Source: Hofstenia miamia
Lineage: Eukaryota; Xenacoelomorpha; Acoela
Assembly: GCA_004352715.1 (NCBI GenBank)
Contig: SCFE01000003.1
Span: 3,495,109-3,559,108, forward strand
Direction of reading: 5' to 3'
Length of the DNA stretch: 64,000 nt
Part shown: positions 1 through 11,647 of the stretch, piece after piece
Position numbering within the stretch: the stretch's first letter is position 1
How the letters are laid out: every line of letters begins with the position of its first letter
Position numbers and translations under genes: made by a program
Notes under the pieces: model-generated
The model's input: only the letters and a program-made list of their open reading frames with translations
The model's database searches: none
Told to the model about the DNA's origin: nothing

Positions 1-814
1 GCTAAAAATTCGAATTACAAAATTAAATATTGATTACTAAGCATTTTAAGAAATGTAAATATTGCACGCACAAATAACTCACTAATTTCTAATTGACGTT
101 GAATTCTATTTTTACATCCTTCTCTGTATTCGTTTTGAGTTTTGTTATAGTCAGACATTACTTCGATGAACTTTCTTGAAAGTGTAGAATGCTAAACATT
201 ATTTTTATAAATATATAATAGAATGAAGAGACTAACTTGAGTTTTTCTTATACGTAAATCTGCTGATGACCTATCCTGATTTTCTGCTTCCTCAATTTTG
301 GTTTCCATGTCTAAAGTAAATTTTTAAACATGAAATAAAAAAGCTAATTACTTTTCAAACTAGCTCTAACACGATTTGCCATACGTTTGATGTCATTCAT
401 TAATTGATCTAATTCCTGCTTATCCCCTAAATAAATTCAGAATATTGATATATACTGGGAATAACTACTTTCTTCCGCTTGCGGGGAGCTAAGCATTTTA
501 TCATGCATTTGTTTAACAGTATTGACATTTCCAGATATTGTATCGATGTTTTGTCTTATTGTGTCTACCTAAATTGATAATTAAAATTCTGGACTATACG
601 ACACAATATACCTGTTCAAAAAATTCTTCCATAAATTTATTAGAGCCGTCCATGGTTAATGATATGTCCACACCATCATCATCATCCCCAGCCTAAATTT
701 AATTTTTTAAGCAAATATTGACACGCGATATGTCCTATAAGGCATTCTAGTACAAAAAATAAATAAGATAATTCATAGACATACGGATCTTAGCACTGCT
801 AATCTATCCTTCAT
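1..814 (-). CDS. STX1: Syntaxin-1-like t-SNARE, N-terminal part (six exons, cut by window edge)
   Basis: Plasma-membrane Qa-SNARE that pairs with SNAP-25 and synaptobrevin in vesicle fusion and is held by Munc18 (family knowledge). Exons read on the minus strand: 785-814, 612-692, 466-568, 352-426, 237-310 and 83-191; all five complete introns are GT-AG and all splices keep frame. The next acceptor appears to end at position 2, leaving base 1 as the start of exon seven. The 158 visible residues begin [10 protein letters not shown], keeping D3, R4 and L8 of the Munc18-binding N-peptide. An acidic run (GDDDDG) follows, then the Habc three-helix domain, with the diagnostic stretch [19 protein letters not shown] and later RIQRQLEI. 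The SNARE helix and tail anchor lie outside the window. Introns are 92, 43, 39, 41 and 45 bp. The acidic run and N-peptide favour syntaxin 1 over 2, 3 or 4, but the subtype is inferred. Confidence 0.95.
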
Positions 815-1213
815 TTTGTTTACAGCCCAAATTCTAGTACGCAGCCATTATATTTTTTTTGAAAATTTGACTATCACCAAAGTTACCGATGATTTAAGTA
901 GAATTTTTACAATATTCAGGAAAAAATTCTTCAAGCAACATTATAATGTTTTCGTCTTAAGTAAAAAATATATCATATCTTAATAATTAAATTTGGAAAA
1001 ATTATAGTGATTAAGAAGATTTGCTAAAATGATAAATTAAGTTCAACCCTTTAAGAAAAATTATAATGCAAGAATAAAATTTTAAAATAAAATTTGTAAA
1101 TTATTTTCATTATTTTTAAAATATTTTTTTCAGCTTAATTTTTTATCAAATATTTACATACCCTAGTGCCCAACCCTGTTCATGTTGGGTTTCGACAATT
1201 AATTAGTGGAAGT
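815..1213. promoter_or_regulatory. Shared intergenic region between divergent syntaxin and zinc-finger genes
   Basis: About 400 bp of very AT-rich DNA separates the two start codons, so both promoters and 5' leaders should lie here. A pyrimidine-rich tract ending in CAG at 1131-1133 looks like a splice acceptor and could be a cis- or trans-splice site for the zinc-finger mRNA. A second AG at 1165-1166 is an alternative. A seven-codon upstream ORF (including stop), ATG at 1182 to TAA at 1202, precedes the chosen zinc-finger start. No TATA box is assigned because the composition makes TATA-like strings meaningless. Confidence 0.5.
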
Positions 1214-2488
1214 ATGCCTATCGTGTTTGAAGAGGAACATTTTAACAATGCGTTTTTCTTGCTTAAAAAAACGATTGAATTTTTAAATACAGAATATAAA
1301 ATGCATTTTGTGGTTTTCTCTGCATATCAATCGAAAAAACATAATTCGGTTGTCGCATATACTTCTCCAGGGCCGGCTGGAAAGTTCTTCGATGACAATT
1401 CAATTGGCAATGACTTGCTTACCAAATGGGAAAGCTTTTGTAAATACCACTGTTTTTCAGATGCTTCAGGAGATGAATGTCTCAGTCAACCCTCATTCAA
1501 TGCATTTTTGCATTCGGAAAAAACAGTACCCGATACAACAAATGATTATGAAACGCCTCAACCCAGAAATCTTAAAAAAGGAGAACATTTTGCCGTCAAT
1601 AGTTTGAAATCTGTGGACAACAAAAGGTGTGCTGGTGGTGTTAAAAGGAAAAGTTTGAAAGATGTCAGTGATAGCTTGGTTAAAAAGGCAGCTGCATCTA
1701 ATGGATTGTTGCAGGATTACAGCAAATCTATTGACATTGTGGCCCAAATGTGTGAATCAAATGACATTTCGGATGAATATGTAAATGAATCTTCATATGT
1801 TATTGCTGAAGACAATTCTCTACAGTCGTTATACAGCAGTATTACAGAAAAACCTCCTGAAGTTCCTGCAACAGAATGTGAACTAAGTCCTAAAACAGTG
1901 GATTCTGACTCTGATGAGTTATCGAATGGATCGCCACCAACCACAACCACAAACAAAACCAACATATTAATGGATGCTTCAAAACTTGCGTATCCATGTC
2001 ACATTTGTGGTAAAGAATTCACCACGCAGTCAACTATGAAACGTCATTTAAATCATGTGCATTTAAAGCTTCAAAGTTTTACTTGTAATTTATGCGATCA
2101 CGTTTTCTATCGGAAAGATAAATTAGTATCCCACAAGAAAAGTCGCCATGGTGTAACAACTCCTCGATCTGCTCGTGCCCAATTCATTAATAATATCCTG
2201 GATTCAAAATACAATGTATTGGATGCAAATGTTTCAAACAACTCTTCTAATGAGTCAAATGATGGTTCTCTTCGATTAAATCGATCAATTCAACCAGCTA
2301 TAAAACCCGGTTATCCCATATCTACCTCCAATGATTCAACGTCAAACGGTGAATTATCCCAACAGATATTATGTGTCACTCTTCCAAACATTAAAGATGA
2401 ACATTCAAAACTAAACTCTTTGACATTTGTACCAGTGATTTCTTCAACAAATTCTACCCAATATGGTGCTAATGTTATTAATAGTTAA
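1214..2488 (+). CDS. Two-finger C2H2 zinc-finger protein, single large exon
   Basis: Probable DNA-binding nuclear protein of 424 residues if read from the first in-frame ATG at 1214. Two adjacent C2H2 fingers lie at about residues 260-284 and 289-313. Both have C-x2-C-x12-H-x4-H spacing (CHICGKEF and CNLCDHVF starts). The rest is low-homology sequence: an N-terminal 90 residues that look globular, a basic patch (KRKSLKDV), and Ser/Asn/Thr-rich flanks with an acidic stretch (DSDSDELS) before the fingers. The frame stays open upstream to a stop at 1136-1138, and the residues before the ATG (PNPVHVGF) also look protein-like. An upstream exon joined at the AG of 1165-1166 is therefore possible. 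The gene is divergent from syntaxin. No orthologue is recognised; two fingers alone do not fix a family. No introns are seen inside it, unlike its neighbour. Confidence 0.8.
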   Translation: MPIVFEEEHFNNAFFLLKKTIEFLNTEYKMHFVVFSAYQSKKHNSVVAYTSPGPAGKFFDDNSIGNDLLTKWESFCKYHCFSDASGDECLSQPSFNAFLHSEKTVPDTTNDYETPQPRNLKKGEHFAVNSLKSVDNKRCAGGVKRKSLKDVSDSLVKKAAASNGLLQDYSKSIDIVAQMCESNDISDEYVNESSYVIAEDNSLQSLYSSITEKPPEVPATECELSPKTVDSDSDELSNGSPPTTTTNKTNILMDASKLAYPCHICGKEFTTQSTMKRHLNHVHLKLQSFTCNLCDHVFYRKDKLVSHKKSRHGVTTPRSARAQFINNILDSKYNVLDANVSNNSSNESNDGSLRLNRSIQPAIKPGYPISTSNDSTSNGELSQQILCVTLPNIKDEHSKLNSLTFVPVISSTNSTQYGANVINS

Positions 2489-2785
2489 ATTTTATTATGG
2501 GGGTGGCTATTAAACATTAGTGAATTCTTTAATTTTGTAAATTCGTATTTTTCATTTTGAATTGTGTATTTTTGCTATTTTTTGATTTGTCCTGATAAAT
2601 TGATCTATTAATGCTTAAAGATATTTGTACATATTTTGTACATGCTTGTATATTCTTGTACTTCAATTCTTGCGTATCTTTTATGTAGATCTCTATTATC
2701 TTGCAATGTGTAATTACTAATCTAGAGCTATAACTTCGTTGCACTATGGTGCTATTCCTTAATTTATTCAATTTTGTCTAATTTT
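2489..2785. other. Probable 3' UTR of the zinc-finger gene
   Basis: AT-rich non-coding sequence directly after the stop codon. I see no clear polyadenylation signal here; a clean AATAAA occurs only at 3369-3374, past the tandem duplication, so the transcript may run that far. Confidence 0.35.
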
Positions 2786-3142
2786 AATTAACGAATTTGT
2801 TATTGTCTTTAAGACCATATCTTTTCTTTTGCATATTTTCACACAGTGATTTTAGAATATTTATAGTTATTAATATTAGATATTGAAATTTGTTTTTTTC
2901 ATGTACTTGCATTTGAATGTCCATTGCAAAATGGGCTTCGAAGATTGCATACAAAATTCCGTTAAGAATTAACGAATTTGTTATTGTCTTTAAGACCATA
3001 TCTTTCTTTTGCATATTTTCACACAGTGATTTTAGAATATTTATAGTTATTATTAGTTATTAAATTTGTTTTTTTAATGTACTTGCATTTGAATGTCCAT
3101 TGCAAAATGGGCTTCGAAGATTGCATACAAAATTCCGTTAAG
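2786..3142 (+). repeat. Two-copy tandem duplication, unit about 180 bp
   Basis: Copy one is 2786-2966 and copy two 2967-3142, both starting AATTAACGAATTTG and ending CAAAATTCCGTTAAG. They differ by small indels, mainly near a TTATTA run and in the T tract before CTTTTGCAT, and a few substitutions, so this is a real, slightly diverged duplication and not an assembly copy. Neither copy is coding. It sits downstream of the zinc-finger ORF, possibly within its 3' UTR. Confidence 0.9.
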
Positions 3143-6100
3143 CATAGTTTCAATGTTTGTAGAATTAATAGTAACATTCGTTTCATTCTCCACTTCGACA
3201 TAATTTCTTTGTTAGACATTTTTCATTCATGGAATATAAAGAAAATACTTTAAAATGTAAATCATTTTTTAATTTTGCAGGTGTATATGAACATTTCAAA
3301 TAAATTGATTTTGTTTTAAATAACATGGCAATTAGTTTCAGTATTTCCGCTTGAATTTGTATGTGGCTAATAAAATGAATATTTATGCAGAACTAGTTAT
3401 TTATGGTTGTTTTCTTGGTTAATTACATGTGCTTATGTAGTTTTCAATGTGTGGATTCTGTTTTGCCTGAAAAAGTGTGTAGAGCTGTATTTTACTTGAA
3501 TTGCTTAATCAAAATTCGCAATGTGAATTAAATTATCTCGTTATTTAGGAATTGGAAGTGTTTCTTTTGGTTGTTTCATTCAAACTCATGCTCAGAATTG
3601 TTGGAATTGGAAGAATGCTCTTCATAGACTGGAAGTCTTGCTTTAAAACTCATTTATGCCTTATGGTGCATTATTTGACCCGGGTAAAATTTTCTTCTGT
3701 CGGTCAGTTATCTTTTATTATAACACAACTTTTTGACCTTGAAGTTGTAGATTGCTTGGTCATTCGTTTGACTTACCATATCAATATACATCTCTATTGA
3801 TCGTTTTAGCATGCGATCATTTAAGACAAATCTGTAAAAATGCGAAATTAAGTGTAAATATTTCAATATCTTTCAATTTACAAAAGCGGCCGCATTTACG
3901 GCCCTATTTTGTGTTCATTTGAAATGAGGGTCACACGAATAGCTGCACAATAACCTTATTCAGGGTTATATGATATATTCATATTTGTATTGAGCGCAAC
4001 ACACGTCATAGAAATTAAGTATATTTATGTATGTAGTGTGGAAAATGGACTTTTTAACAGCTTTGTACAACTCCATAGTACAAAGGTGACGGTATTTCAG
4101 AAAATACATGAATTGTATGATATTTTGCAGCAGTAATAGCACCATATTGACTAAAAAGTTAATTTTATTTCCATAATGCATTTTATATATTCGTTTATAA
4201 GTGATAGTCATAACGGCGTTTTCTACATGTATTTTGATATCGTGGTATTTTTGTTAGTATTTTGTGTAATTGCGATTAATCGAATGGGTTGTGCTGCAGT
4301 ATTCAGCACTGAACCTCCAAATAGCTGATCCATGGGAATCACAATCTCTTTAAAACCCTTCTCTTAGGCCGCAGTTACATTTGGCGGCCTGAATTACTAT
4401 TCTGAAGAACCAAAGCTAAATCTTGTGCTGGGATGTTTATATCGTTAACATTATAGAAATATACCCGTCGTGATAGTTCCCCAGGCAGGTGTTGATAACA
4501 CCCAAGTGCAACTGCAGCCTAGAGCGAATACTGTTGTTAATCTACTGTATCCAATCCAACTCAACCATTAAATCACCCCCTCTAATATGTAAGTTATTTG
4601 AACACGGAGTCTATCCAAATGTATTAAGAACCTAGTTAATCTCCTTAGTCCAACTGACATGTAGCAACCTTGGAAGTTGCGACGATATCATTCCAAATTT
4701 TTTGAAAATTGAATAATGATGTATGCGAAATATTCCAAAACCACGTGTGCTAAACAAAATGGCTGAGCCGATTGGCCATTTGAATCTATATGACTAATTA
4801 GATAGATTGCCGGTTTGGACTGGTAAAATTTATTAACGATCGTTTGTAGCAGTCATTTTATTACTAATTTAGTCAATGAGCATTTTCTAGCACAATACAC
4901 CGAACTGTCAAACTAGTATCAAAGTTTAGACTTTATTTGTTTCATATCTTAAATTCTCTGCCATTGCTCTGGTGCAGAGTGAACTTTTGGGTTTTTGAGA
5001 TATAACCGTTTGATATGCTCCCAATATAATATACACTATAGCCTACGCAACATCGAAAAAGTTATAAATCGGCTGAACAAAATATGGTGACTATACTAAT
5101 AATAATGTATAGTTTTAGAGTAATAGGTTGATAAAATATATAAAGCTCATTAATAGGTAAGAGGAGCTATTACAAGGGCCTAAGTTAAATGACTAATATA
5201 GACATATTGTATGCTTCCCAGCCAATACTTTAATTACACTCAAAACTTCGGTTATATATATATATATATATCAAACATTTCATGATTGTTATTATTTTAA
5301 TTTACATGGTCCGAATTTCGATACTATTAGTCGTGCGATTATTTTAAGGCTCTACAAAGCTAATTTTAATTTTTGATAACCTATAAACAGTTATCTACGT
5401 TAACAAAAATTTCCGAAACATTGAATAGTTTCAAAAGTCAGAAAAATTAGCGTGAGTTTTTTGTTTAGTTTATGAATATCTAGTCCCAGTGTTTGTGCAT
5501 TGCAATGTTTCTTTCATTAGTGTCTGTTCTACAGTATTGTCCGGACAGCTTCCAGGTTTGGCTGTCTGTGTATAAACGTAATAAATTTGCGCTGCGCGCA
5601 CCCACCTCTAGTCCGCATAACTAAAAAAATACTGAAATTACAATATTTGTCTTAACCCATTAATTCCCAAGTATATTTATTATTCATTGGGTTTAAAATG
5701 TAATAAAAATGTGTTTGAACTACCTGTAGACAACTCGCATCTGTCTGACCTAAATTTAAAAATGAAATGATAATACCTAACAAATATATAGTGTTGTCTT
5801 CGCTCCCTATCTGCATTATCTACTCCCAAATCTCCAACCCCTACCAAAAAACACCGACACGAAAGGAAGACCACGCCCGCGCTATCACGTCTGCGAAATG
5901 CCGCAAATAACTCCGCAAGTGAAGTAAATTTTATGATAGTTTGTAAATTTAGTCAGTTTGATGTGTTTCAATCGGAAATAAAGATAATTTCTATTGTATC
6001 AAAGATATGCCCAAATTCCATTTTTCTAATTGCATAACTTTGGGTTTTCATGGGCTAAACTCCCACCAATCAAAGTAGTACGGTAAAATAGAAGCCATTA

Positions 6101-6389
6101 GAAAAGTTATCACACTCTCCATCGTGCAAATGTGAAACATCTCTCGAGAGTAAATTGCTGGCAAATTTTTTAAAGTTTTGGAATTGTTTACATTTAGCAG
6201 TCAATTTGAGAAACAACAAGTTACCGCACAGTTTTATATATTTTTTACATGTATAATACACGTTATTTGCTACACACACTATAGTTATTTGAATGTACAA
6301 ATTCCATGCCGCTTGAACTATTCATCCTCAATAAGCTCTTATCGATTGATAGTGCGGTGATATAATGATTTATCACTGTTACATTTTTC
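3143..6389. other. Gene-free AT-rich stretch
   Basis: No supported gene. Contains a polyadenylation-like AATAAA at 3369-3374, a NotI-type GCGGCCGC near 3886 and a (TA)n tract at 5253-5271. A somewhat more GC-rich patch near 5590-5900 has no recognisable protein on either strand. Confidence 0.5.
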
Positions 6390-6437
6390 ATACTGGCTAT
6401 GTTAACGTTTGTTAACATCTGGATGTTTAGCCAGTAT
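6390..6437. repeat. 48-bp nested inverted repeat
   Basis: Outer arms ATACTGGCTA and TAGCCAGTAT are perfect complements. Inside the left part lies GTTAACGTTTGTTAAC, itself a palindrome. It could be a tiny foldback remnant; no target-site duplication is seen. Confidence 0.7.
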
Positions 6438-7252
6438 CTGCAATTAGACAAGTAAATTATGGCAGCCAAGTTTGTACTTTGACGTCAACACTGAGTGTGT
6501 TGTCCAATGCGTCTGAAAGAGTGTTCATCTTTTGTATGCAACCGATGCACAGCACATGCTTAAGCGCGTTAACAGCTGTAATCAGGTTGGTACTTGTGAC
6601 CCAACGTGCGAGTTAAGCCTTCGTAGAGTTACAAATTGTTGTAAACGCGAGTGTTAAGTATTTTAAATAAAAACGTTTTTTATACTTTAATGCTACAGAC
6701 TAAAATGCCAGTGCTGTTCTTCAATAATAGTTTACATAAAACTGAAACAAAAATTGGCCAATTTGGGAGAGGGCGAGGCAACGAGAATAGTCTTTGCTTA
6801 AGGTGATAGTTTTGATTTTGCTGTGTTTACTCTTGGTGCCGAATAAATGCCCCCGTTTATTATTTTTCATAAATTTATTTTTTACAAAATTTTGCTATGC
6901 CCTAGTTAGCACATACTATTGTATATATACATCTTGTCTAAGTACGCACATTTCTTAAAACCTCTCTTATAGTTGATATTTTCTAGTTTTTGCTAGTTTA
7001 AAACATGTTTTAAAAGTGTTATATTATATATCGTTTTATCAATTTCTGGGGAAATTTTCGCATTTTTTGAAATCCCCCGCGTTTATTCGGCACATGAAAG
7101 TAAGCACTATTTTTAGCTCATTTTCGGCCTGCTAGCGGTACTTATTGAGAGTAGTTGCAATATCGACCCTAATTTTAAGAATTTACAATTCAGTATAGTA
7201 TAATTAGTAATTAGAAAAGTTTACCTGGTGAGACTAATACATAACAAGTGTT
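6438..7252. other. Gene-free stretch before the hAT MITE
   Basis: No gene, RNA or repeat is recognised here. Confidence 0.4.
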
Positions 7253-7496
7253 CAGGGGCGTACCCAGGATTTTCCGACGGGGGCGGGGACATCATTGTTA
7301 TTCCATAATGCGGGGCGAAGCCCCGCGAAAATTTTTGAAAATATCGAGAAAATAGACCTTAAAAATGCATTTCATGATTCTAGATTTTAAATTTTTCAAT
7401 TTTTTACGAAAATTTTTTTGATTTATCCAGTCAAAATTAAATTTGGAAACCTGACGGGGGGGACATTCCACCATGTCCCCCCTGGGTACGCCACTG
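7253..7496. mobile_element. Non-autonomous hAT element (MITE), 244 bp
   Basis: Left end CAGGGGCGTACCCAGG and right end CCTGGGTACGCCACTG form a 16-bp terminal inverted repeat with one mismatch. The element is flanked by a perfect 8-bp target-site duplication CAAGTGTT (7245-7252 and 7497-7504), the hAT signature. Just inside the ends are G-rich and C-rich subterminal tracts. It has no transposase and depends on one supplied elsewhere. The intact duplication suggests a fairly young insertion. Confidence 0.93.
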
Positions 7497-7504
7497 CAAG
7501 TGTT

Positions 7505-9272
7505 CATGAACAGTTGAAGTTTTTCGTATTTCGCTGGAGTTTTGAGTGCATATATATCGTAATTTTCATTAAATACATTTAAAATGTAATTTTTCAACGT
7601 CCATTTTGCTTTTTATTTCGAACTTGAGTATATCTAACCAATGATTCCTTAGTTTATTTATTACTTCAAACATGTTTCTTCAGCATTCTTAGCAGTAATT
7701 CCTTGTAATTTTCAAATTTTCTTATATTACGGTTTTGTCCAGAATAAATAAAATTTTTCTCATTAGACAAAATACATACACTGTAGGGTCAATTCGTCCG
7801 ATTTTGTTACATGTAAGGCCTATTTCTTTCTAATATATCCAAAATTAGACATTTTTTATCAAAGTTAATGTTAGGAATTTTTTTAACTTGTAAAAAGCCA
7901 GTAACTGTTCTTTATTCATTACAAATTGTACTTTAATTTCAATAAATTTCTTGAATCTGCTGTAGTTTATAGTTTAAAATAAGTTTTTGCAAATTCAGTT
8001 CACTGACATTTTACAGAGAATGTTCTGTTCGAACACGCTTTTTAACGATTGGGCATTTATTATAATTTTATTGTCAATTAATTGCCCCAATGAGCTCATT
8101 TTGTTTGCCTCTTGATCTAATTACCTCATAAAGGATTTCTATATTCACCAGTGTAGAGCTAACCACAACACCTTACCTAACCCCTTTAAAATTTCAACGA
8201 GTTGTAATTGCTTTCTTCAATCTCCGTACCACGATCATACTCTTATCTACGTCCCACAAGGTTACCCAACACTTTTTCTCCAAAGTCTTACACATTCGAC
8301 TGCACTTTTGTAACCTTAAACTGCCTCTATTTTAGAAAAGCCTAACTTTTTTTCTATATTTTCGTGATATATGCACATATCCAAACACTAGTTTTATCGA
8401 CATATGCGATTAAAAGGTCTTATCGACTGTAACAAAATAAAAGTAAAATTTATAAATGAAGACGTAAAAATGGTCTTATTATTTGGTTTTGAAGCCTCTA
8501 GCAGCGTATTAAAATGTATCGAATAAGTTATTATGACGCTATGCACCTGTACATGTACAAAGCACTATCGCAAGTATATTTGATTCGATAACAGTGGCGA
8601 TTTGTGCAAATATTAATAGCTGAAGCGGAAGATACTTTAATCTTCAACTACTATCATGTACCTGTATTGTATTTCAATAAAAATGTTTTGTTTTAATCAT
8701 TCATTTTGTTCAGAATAGTTTCAAGCGGATGAATTAAATCGGCGGCAAGGGTTTCAATGCTGAAATTCGCAGAGTTCTTTAGGTGAGAAGTTTTCCCATA
8801 CTTTTAATGCTCAATCGTTTTCTTTCCTTCGACTGCTGTAGACGCCGAACAATTCAAAATCTTTGGATATACATTCAAAGCACACTTTTCAATCAAGGAG
8901 CTTCCCAAGTTCGTCAGTTGGAGGCTTCTCCATGTACTTATGAACAAATATTCCGAATTTAAAGACTGTTTTTTCAGCTTTGTGTTTTGTTGTTACCGTA
9001 ACCAGTTATGGTTCTTAGAACCAGTTTTTTAGTCTCATTGAATTTGGGCCATTAAATGCACTGGTCGCAAATAGTCTCTCGTTTAACTTCTATTTCAACC
9101 AATTTGCAGAAATGTGTAATATTCTGAAATAATTTCTTAATTTTTAACGTCCCAATGCCACATGAATATTCAGACGCATTTAATATTAATTCCCGTAGGA
9201 TTATGTGGTCCCAGATGGCCCTATTATCAGTACCAGTTCATCATAAGTTTCCCTGCAAAGGATAGTGCCTTG
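7505..9272. other. Gene-free AT-rich stretch
   Basis: No supported gene or repeat. The open frame beginning near 9162 runs through the MITE fragment at 9273-9346 and has no protein family likeness. Confidence 0.4.
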
Positions 9273-9346
9273 TTAGGCTACGTGATTGGTAGCAAGAAAA
9301 GTAACATCACGCGTGACCAATCACATATTCTAACCGTAGCTTTAGG
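9273..9346. mobile_element. Truncated copy of the CTTAGGCTA MITE family
   Basis: Read on the minus strand it starts CTAAAGCTACGGTTAGAATA and continues through TGTGATT to the palindrome TCACGCGTGA, matching the element at 29727-30191. Its other arm (TTAGGCTACGTGATT) is shortened. Only 74 bp remain. Confidence 0.65.
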
Positions 9347-11381
9347 ATCCATCATCAAGAAAACAGGGATCGAATCAAAGATTTAATTGATGCAATAGAG
9401 TTCAGCAGCGTATTGCAAATTCGATTTTTTCTTGATTTATATAGTCAAAATACTAATTGCATGTGTTCATGTACCTTAAAATGCGCTCGAATTAACTAAC
9501 AAGTAAAAAATCCTCAATTAAAGTTTGCAACCTTGTACACTTAAACGAAACCTTTTTATTGAATGAATGAATTGTGATTTTCTTAATTGAAGTATACCTA
9601 AATATTTCGTTCCTCAACGCTTCTTGCAAACGTTCATTCAATGTATTACAAATTAAGAATCAGACACCCAAGGACGTACACAGGAGGGGTTCGATGTGTT
9701 CAATCGAACCTTCTGTCCCGCAATTCCTTTATTTTTGTAGTAACCTCTGTATCAAATTATATCTTTCACAGAATTTTTTTCATGTGTGTTTAGCAATGAA
9801 ATCACTAGCAAAGCACGTATAATGTAATCCAGCGTTTCATTTTATAAAATCGTATTCATTGATTTACTCTACGATCATTCAGTGCTTTTCCTCAGATTAA
9901 ATAGTTACACAAGAGCTACTATGGGAGCCAAAAGAACGTCTGATAATCAAAAATGATGATGCCAAATATCGAATGTTGATCTTTTGCTACTAAAGCTCTT
10001 CCATTAAATTTTAGAATGACGTTTAAAATTACTTTCTTATAGGTTGCTGTACAATGTTTGTTCCATGTGATAATATAATATTTGTTTCTAATTTTTTGTC
10101 TTTCATGAAAGACTGACTTATGTATTCAAGGATTTTCATTGCCTTGAGAAGTTTAATAAAAGTAGGAAAATTTGTTGAAATAAATTATTCCATTCGAATA
10201 TCCTTTGTAAATTTCTATGTACGCCCTAATCACCCCAGATTCAAAAGGAAGAAACCTTCCATTGGTGGGTATAAAATTTCCAGATGTTTCTGGCCATCAA
10301 TCATCTATTCGCTTTGATTTACATTCATCACCATTAATAGTAAATTAAGCTTAAACTATTGGTATCTACTCTTTCTCATAATACTTCAAACCTCTGTTCA
10401 GGTTTTTCGACCTTCTGTTACCATAAATAGGAAATTAAGCCTACGACTTTAGAATTTAACTTTAGCCACAATAATTTAATTCATTATTTTATATTAAATA
10501 GTTGTTCTAGATTTTATCGTTACTTTGCGAAGTTAAAATTTTCAAAATTTGCAGAAAATCTACATTTAGCAAAATGCAAAAAAAATGTTGCCCTCTTTTA
10601 GTCCAGGAATACGAAATAACAGCGATGTCCATCACCAGGTTATACTTTCCACCAGATCTAATAAAAATTCAAATCCCTATCCAATAAAGGTTAAGCAATG
10701 ATTTCGGTTATTAAAAAGTTTTTAAAGAAAAGAATTCATTCGGAAATAATAATACCTTTACAAGGAACACATAAATTTTTAATTTTGGTTCTGCAATATG
10801 ATTTACAATTTTGCAAACAACGTGTATTTTATCAATCGGGTATACTTATACTATTTACATGTATGTGCAATTTTTACATGCGATGCAATGTCATGATATG
10901 ATAAATCATCCGTCGTCTTATGATTGATATATTTAAAAACTTTCAAACTTGTTCAATTCAAAAAGGTAGTTTTTCTGAGAAATAGATGTTTTTTTAAGTT
11001 TGTAGGAATAATTTTTATAAACACTAAAAATAAATGTTTTAAGATTTAATAAGAAACCATGTTGTGCCTCAATTATATTTTAAAAATTTATAAAAAAAAC
11101 CTACCCTGACGTTCTCTTTATATCCGTGTCGAGCAAGTGCATGTATAAAATAACTAATCTAAGAGGCCTTAGCAAGGTGTTATCACCTTTTGCCTTAGCC
11201 ATTGTAATATAATTTCAAATATTAAACCGTTGCGTTTGTGTCTGCGTGTGATTATTAATTTTGCACTAGAAATTTAATTCTCGCGCAGGACTCTGGAACA
11301 CATTGTACACAGAGGATAAAATTGTTTGAGTTAGTTATGCAGGAGACTTTGTTTTTTACCGTTGGCGTCAGTGGTGCATTT
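9347..11381. other. Gene-free stretch with one lone hAT-like end
   Basis: At about 9669 the string CAAGGACGTACACAGG resembles a hAT terminus, but I found no partner end. Nothing else is recognised. Confidence 0.35.
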
Positions 11382-11547
11382 AAGGGGGTGCCACACGGTT
11401 AGTCTTTTGACTAATAGTCATTTTCAAATAGAACAATTTCTATTTCAAAATTTGACTAATCGTAAACCGCAAAAGTCACTTTTTGGGGGTGCCACACGGT
11501 TAGACTTTTGACTATAGTCAAAAAAGTTTTTTGTGGCACCCCCTTTA
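11382..11547. mobile_element. 166-bp MITE with a third, internal copy of its end motif
   Basis: Ends AAGGGGGTGCCACA and TGTGGCACCCCCTT are exact inverted repeats. A direct copy of the left end, GGGGGTGCCACACGGTTAG, lies about 100 bp in, at 11485-11503. Interior GACTA/TAGTC pairs make the element strongly foldable. TA-rich flanks fit a TTA/TAA duplication, but this is not decisive. The layout matches the unrelated-sequence element at 34639-34828. Confidence 0.8.
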
Positions 11548-11647
11548 CAATAGTGTTTCTTCAATAAAGTCTCTGTTGCATTCAAAAAAAGTCTTTGTAT
11601 ATAAACTAACTAAAAACACAGTTTATTTGATCCTCGAAAAAAATCTT

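Noticed and set aside
5253-5271. (TA)n tract as regulatory TATA element
   Set aside because: Simple microsatellite far from any gene; several similar tracts exist.
9162-9386. 74-residue open frame
   Set aside because: It runs through a MITE fragment and is a by-product of its inverted repeat.
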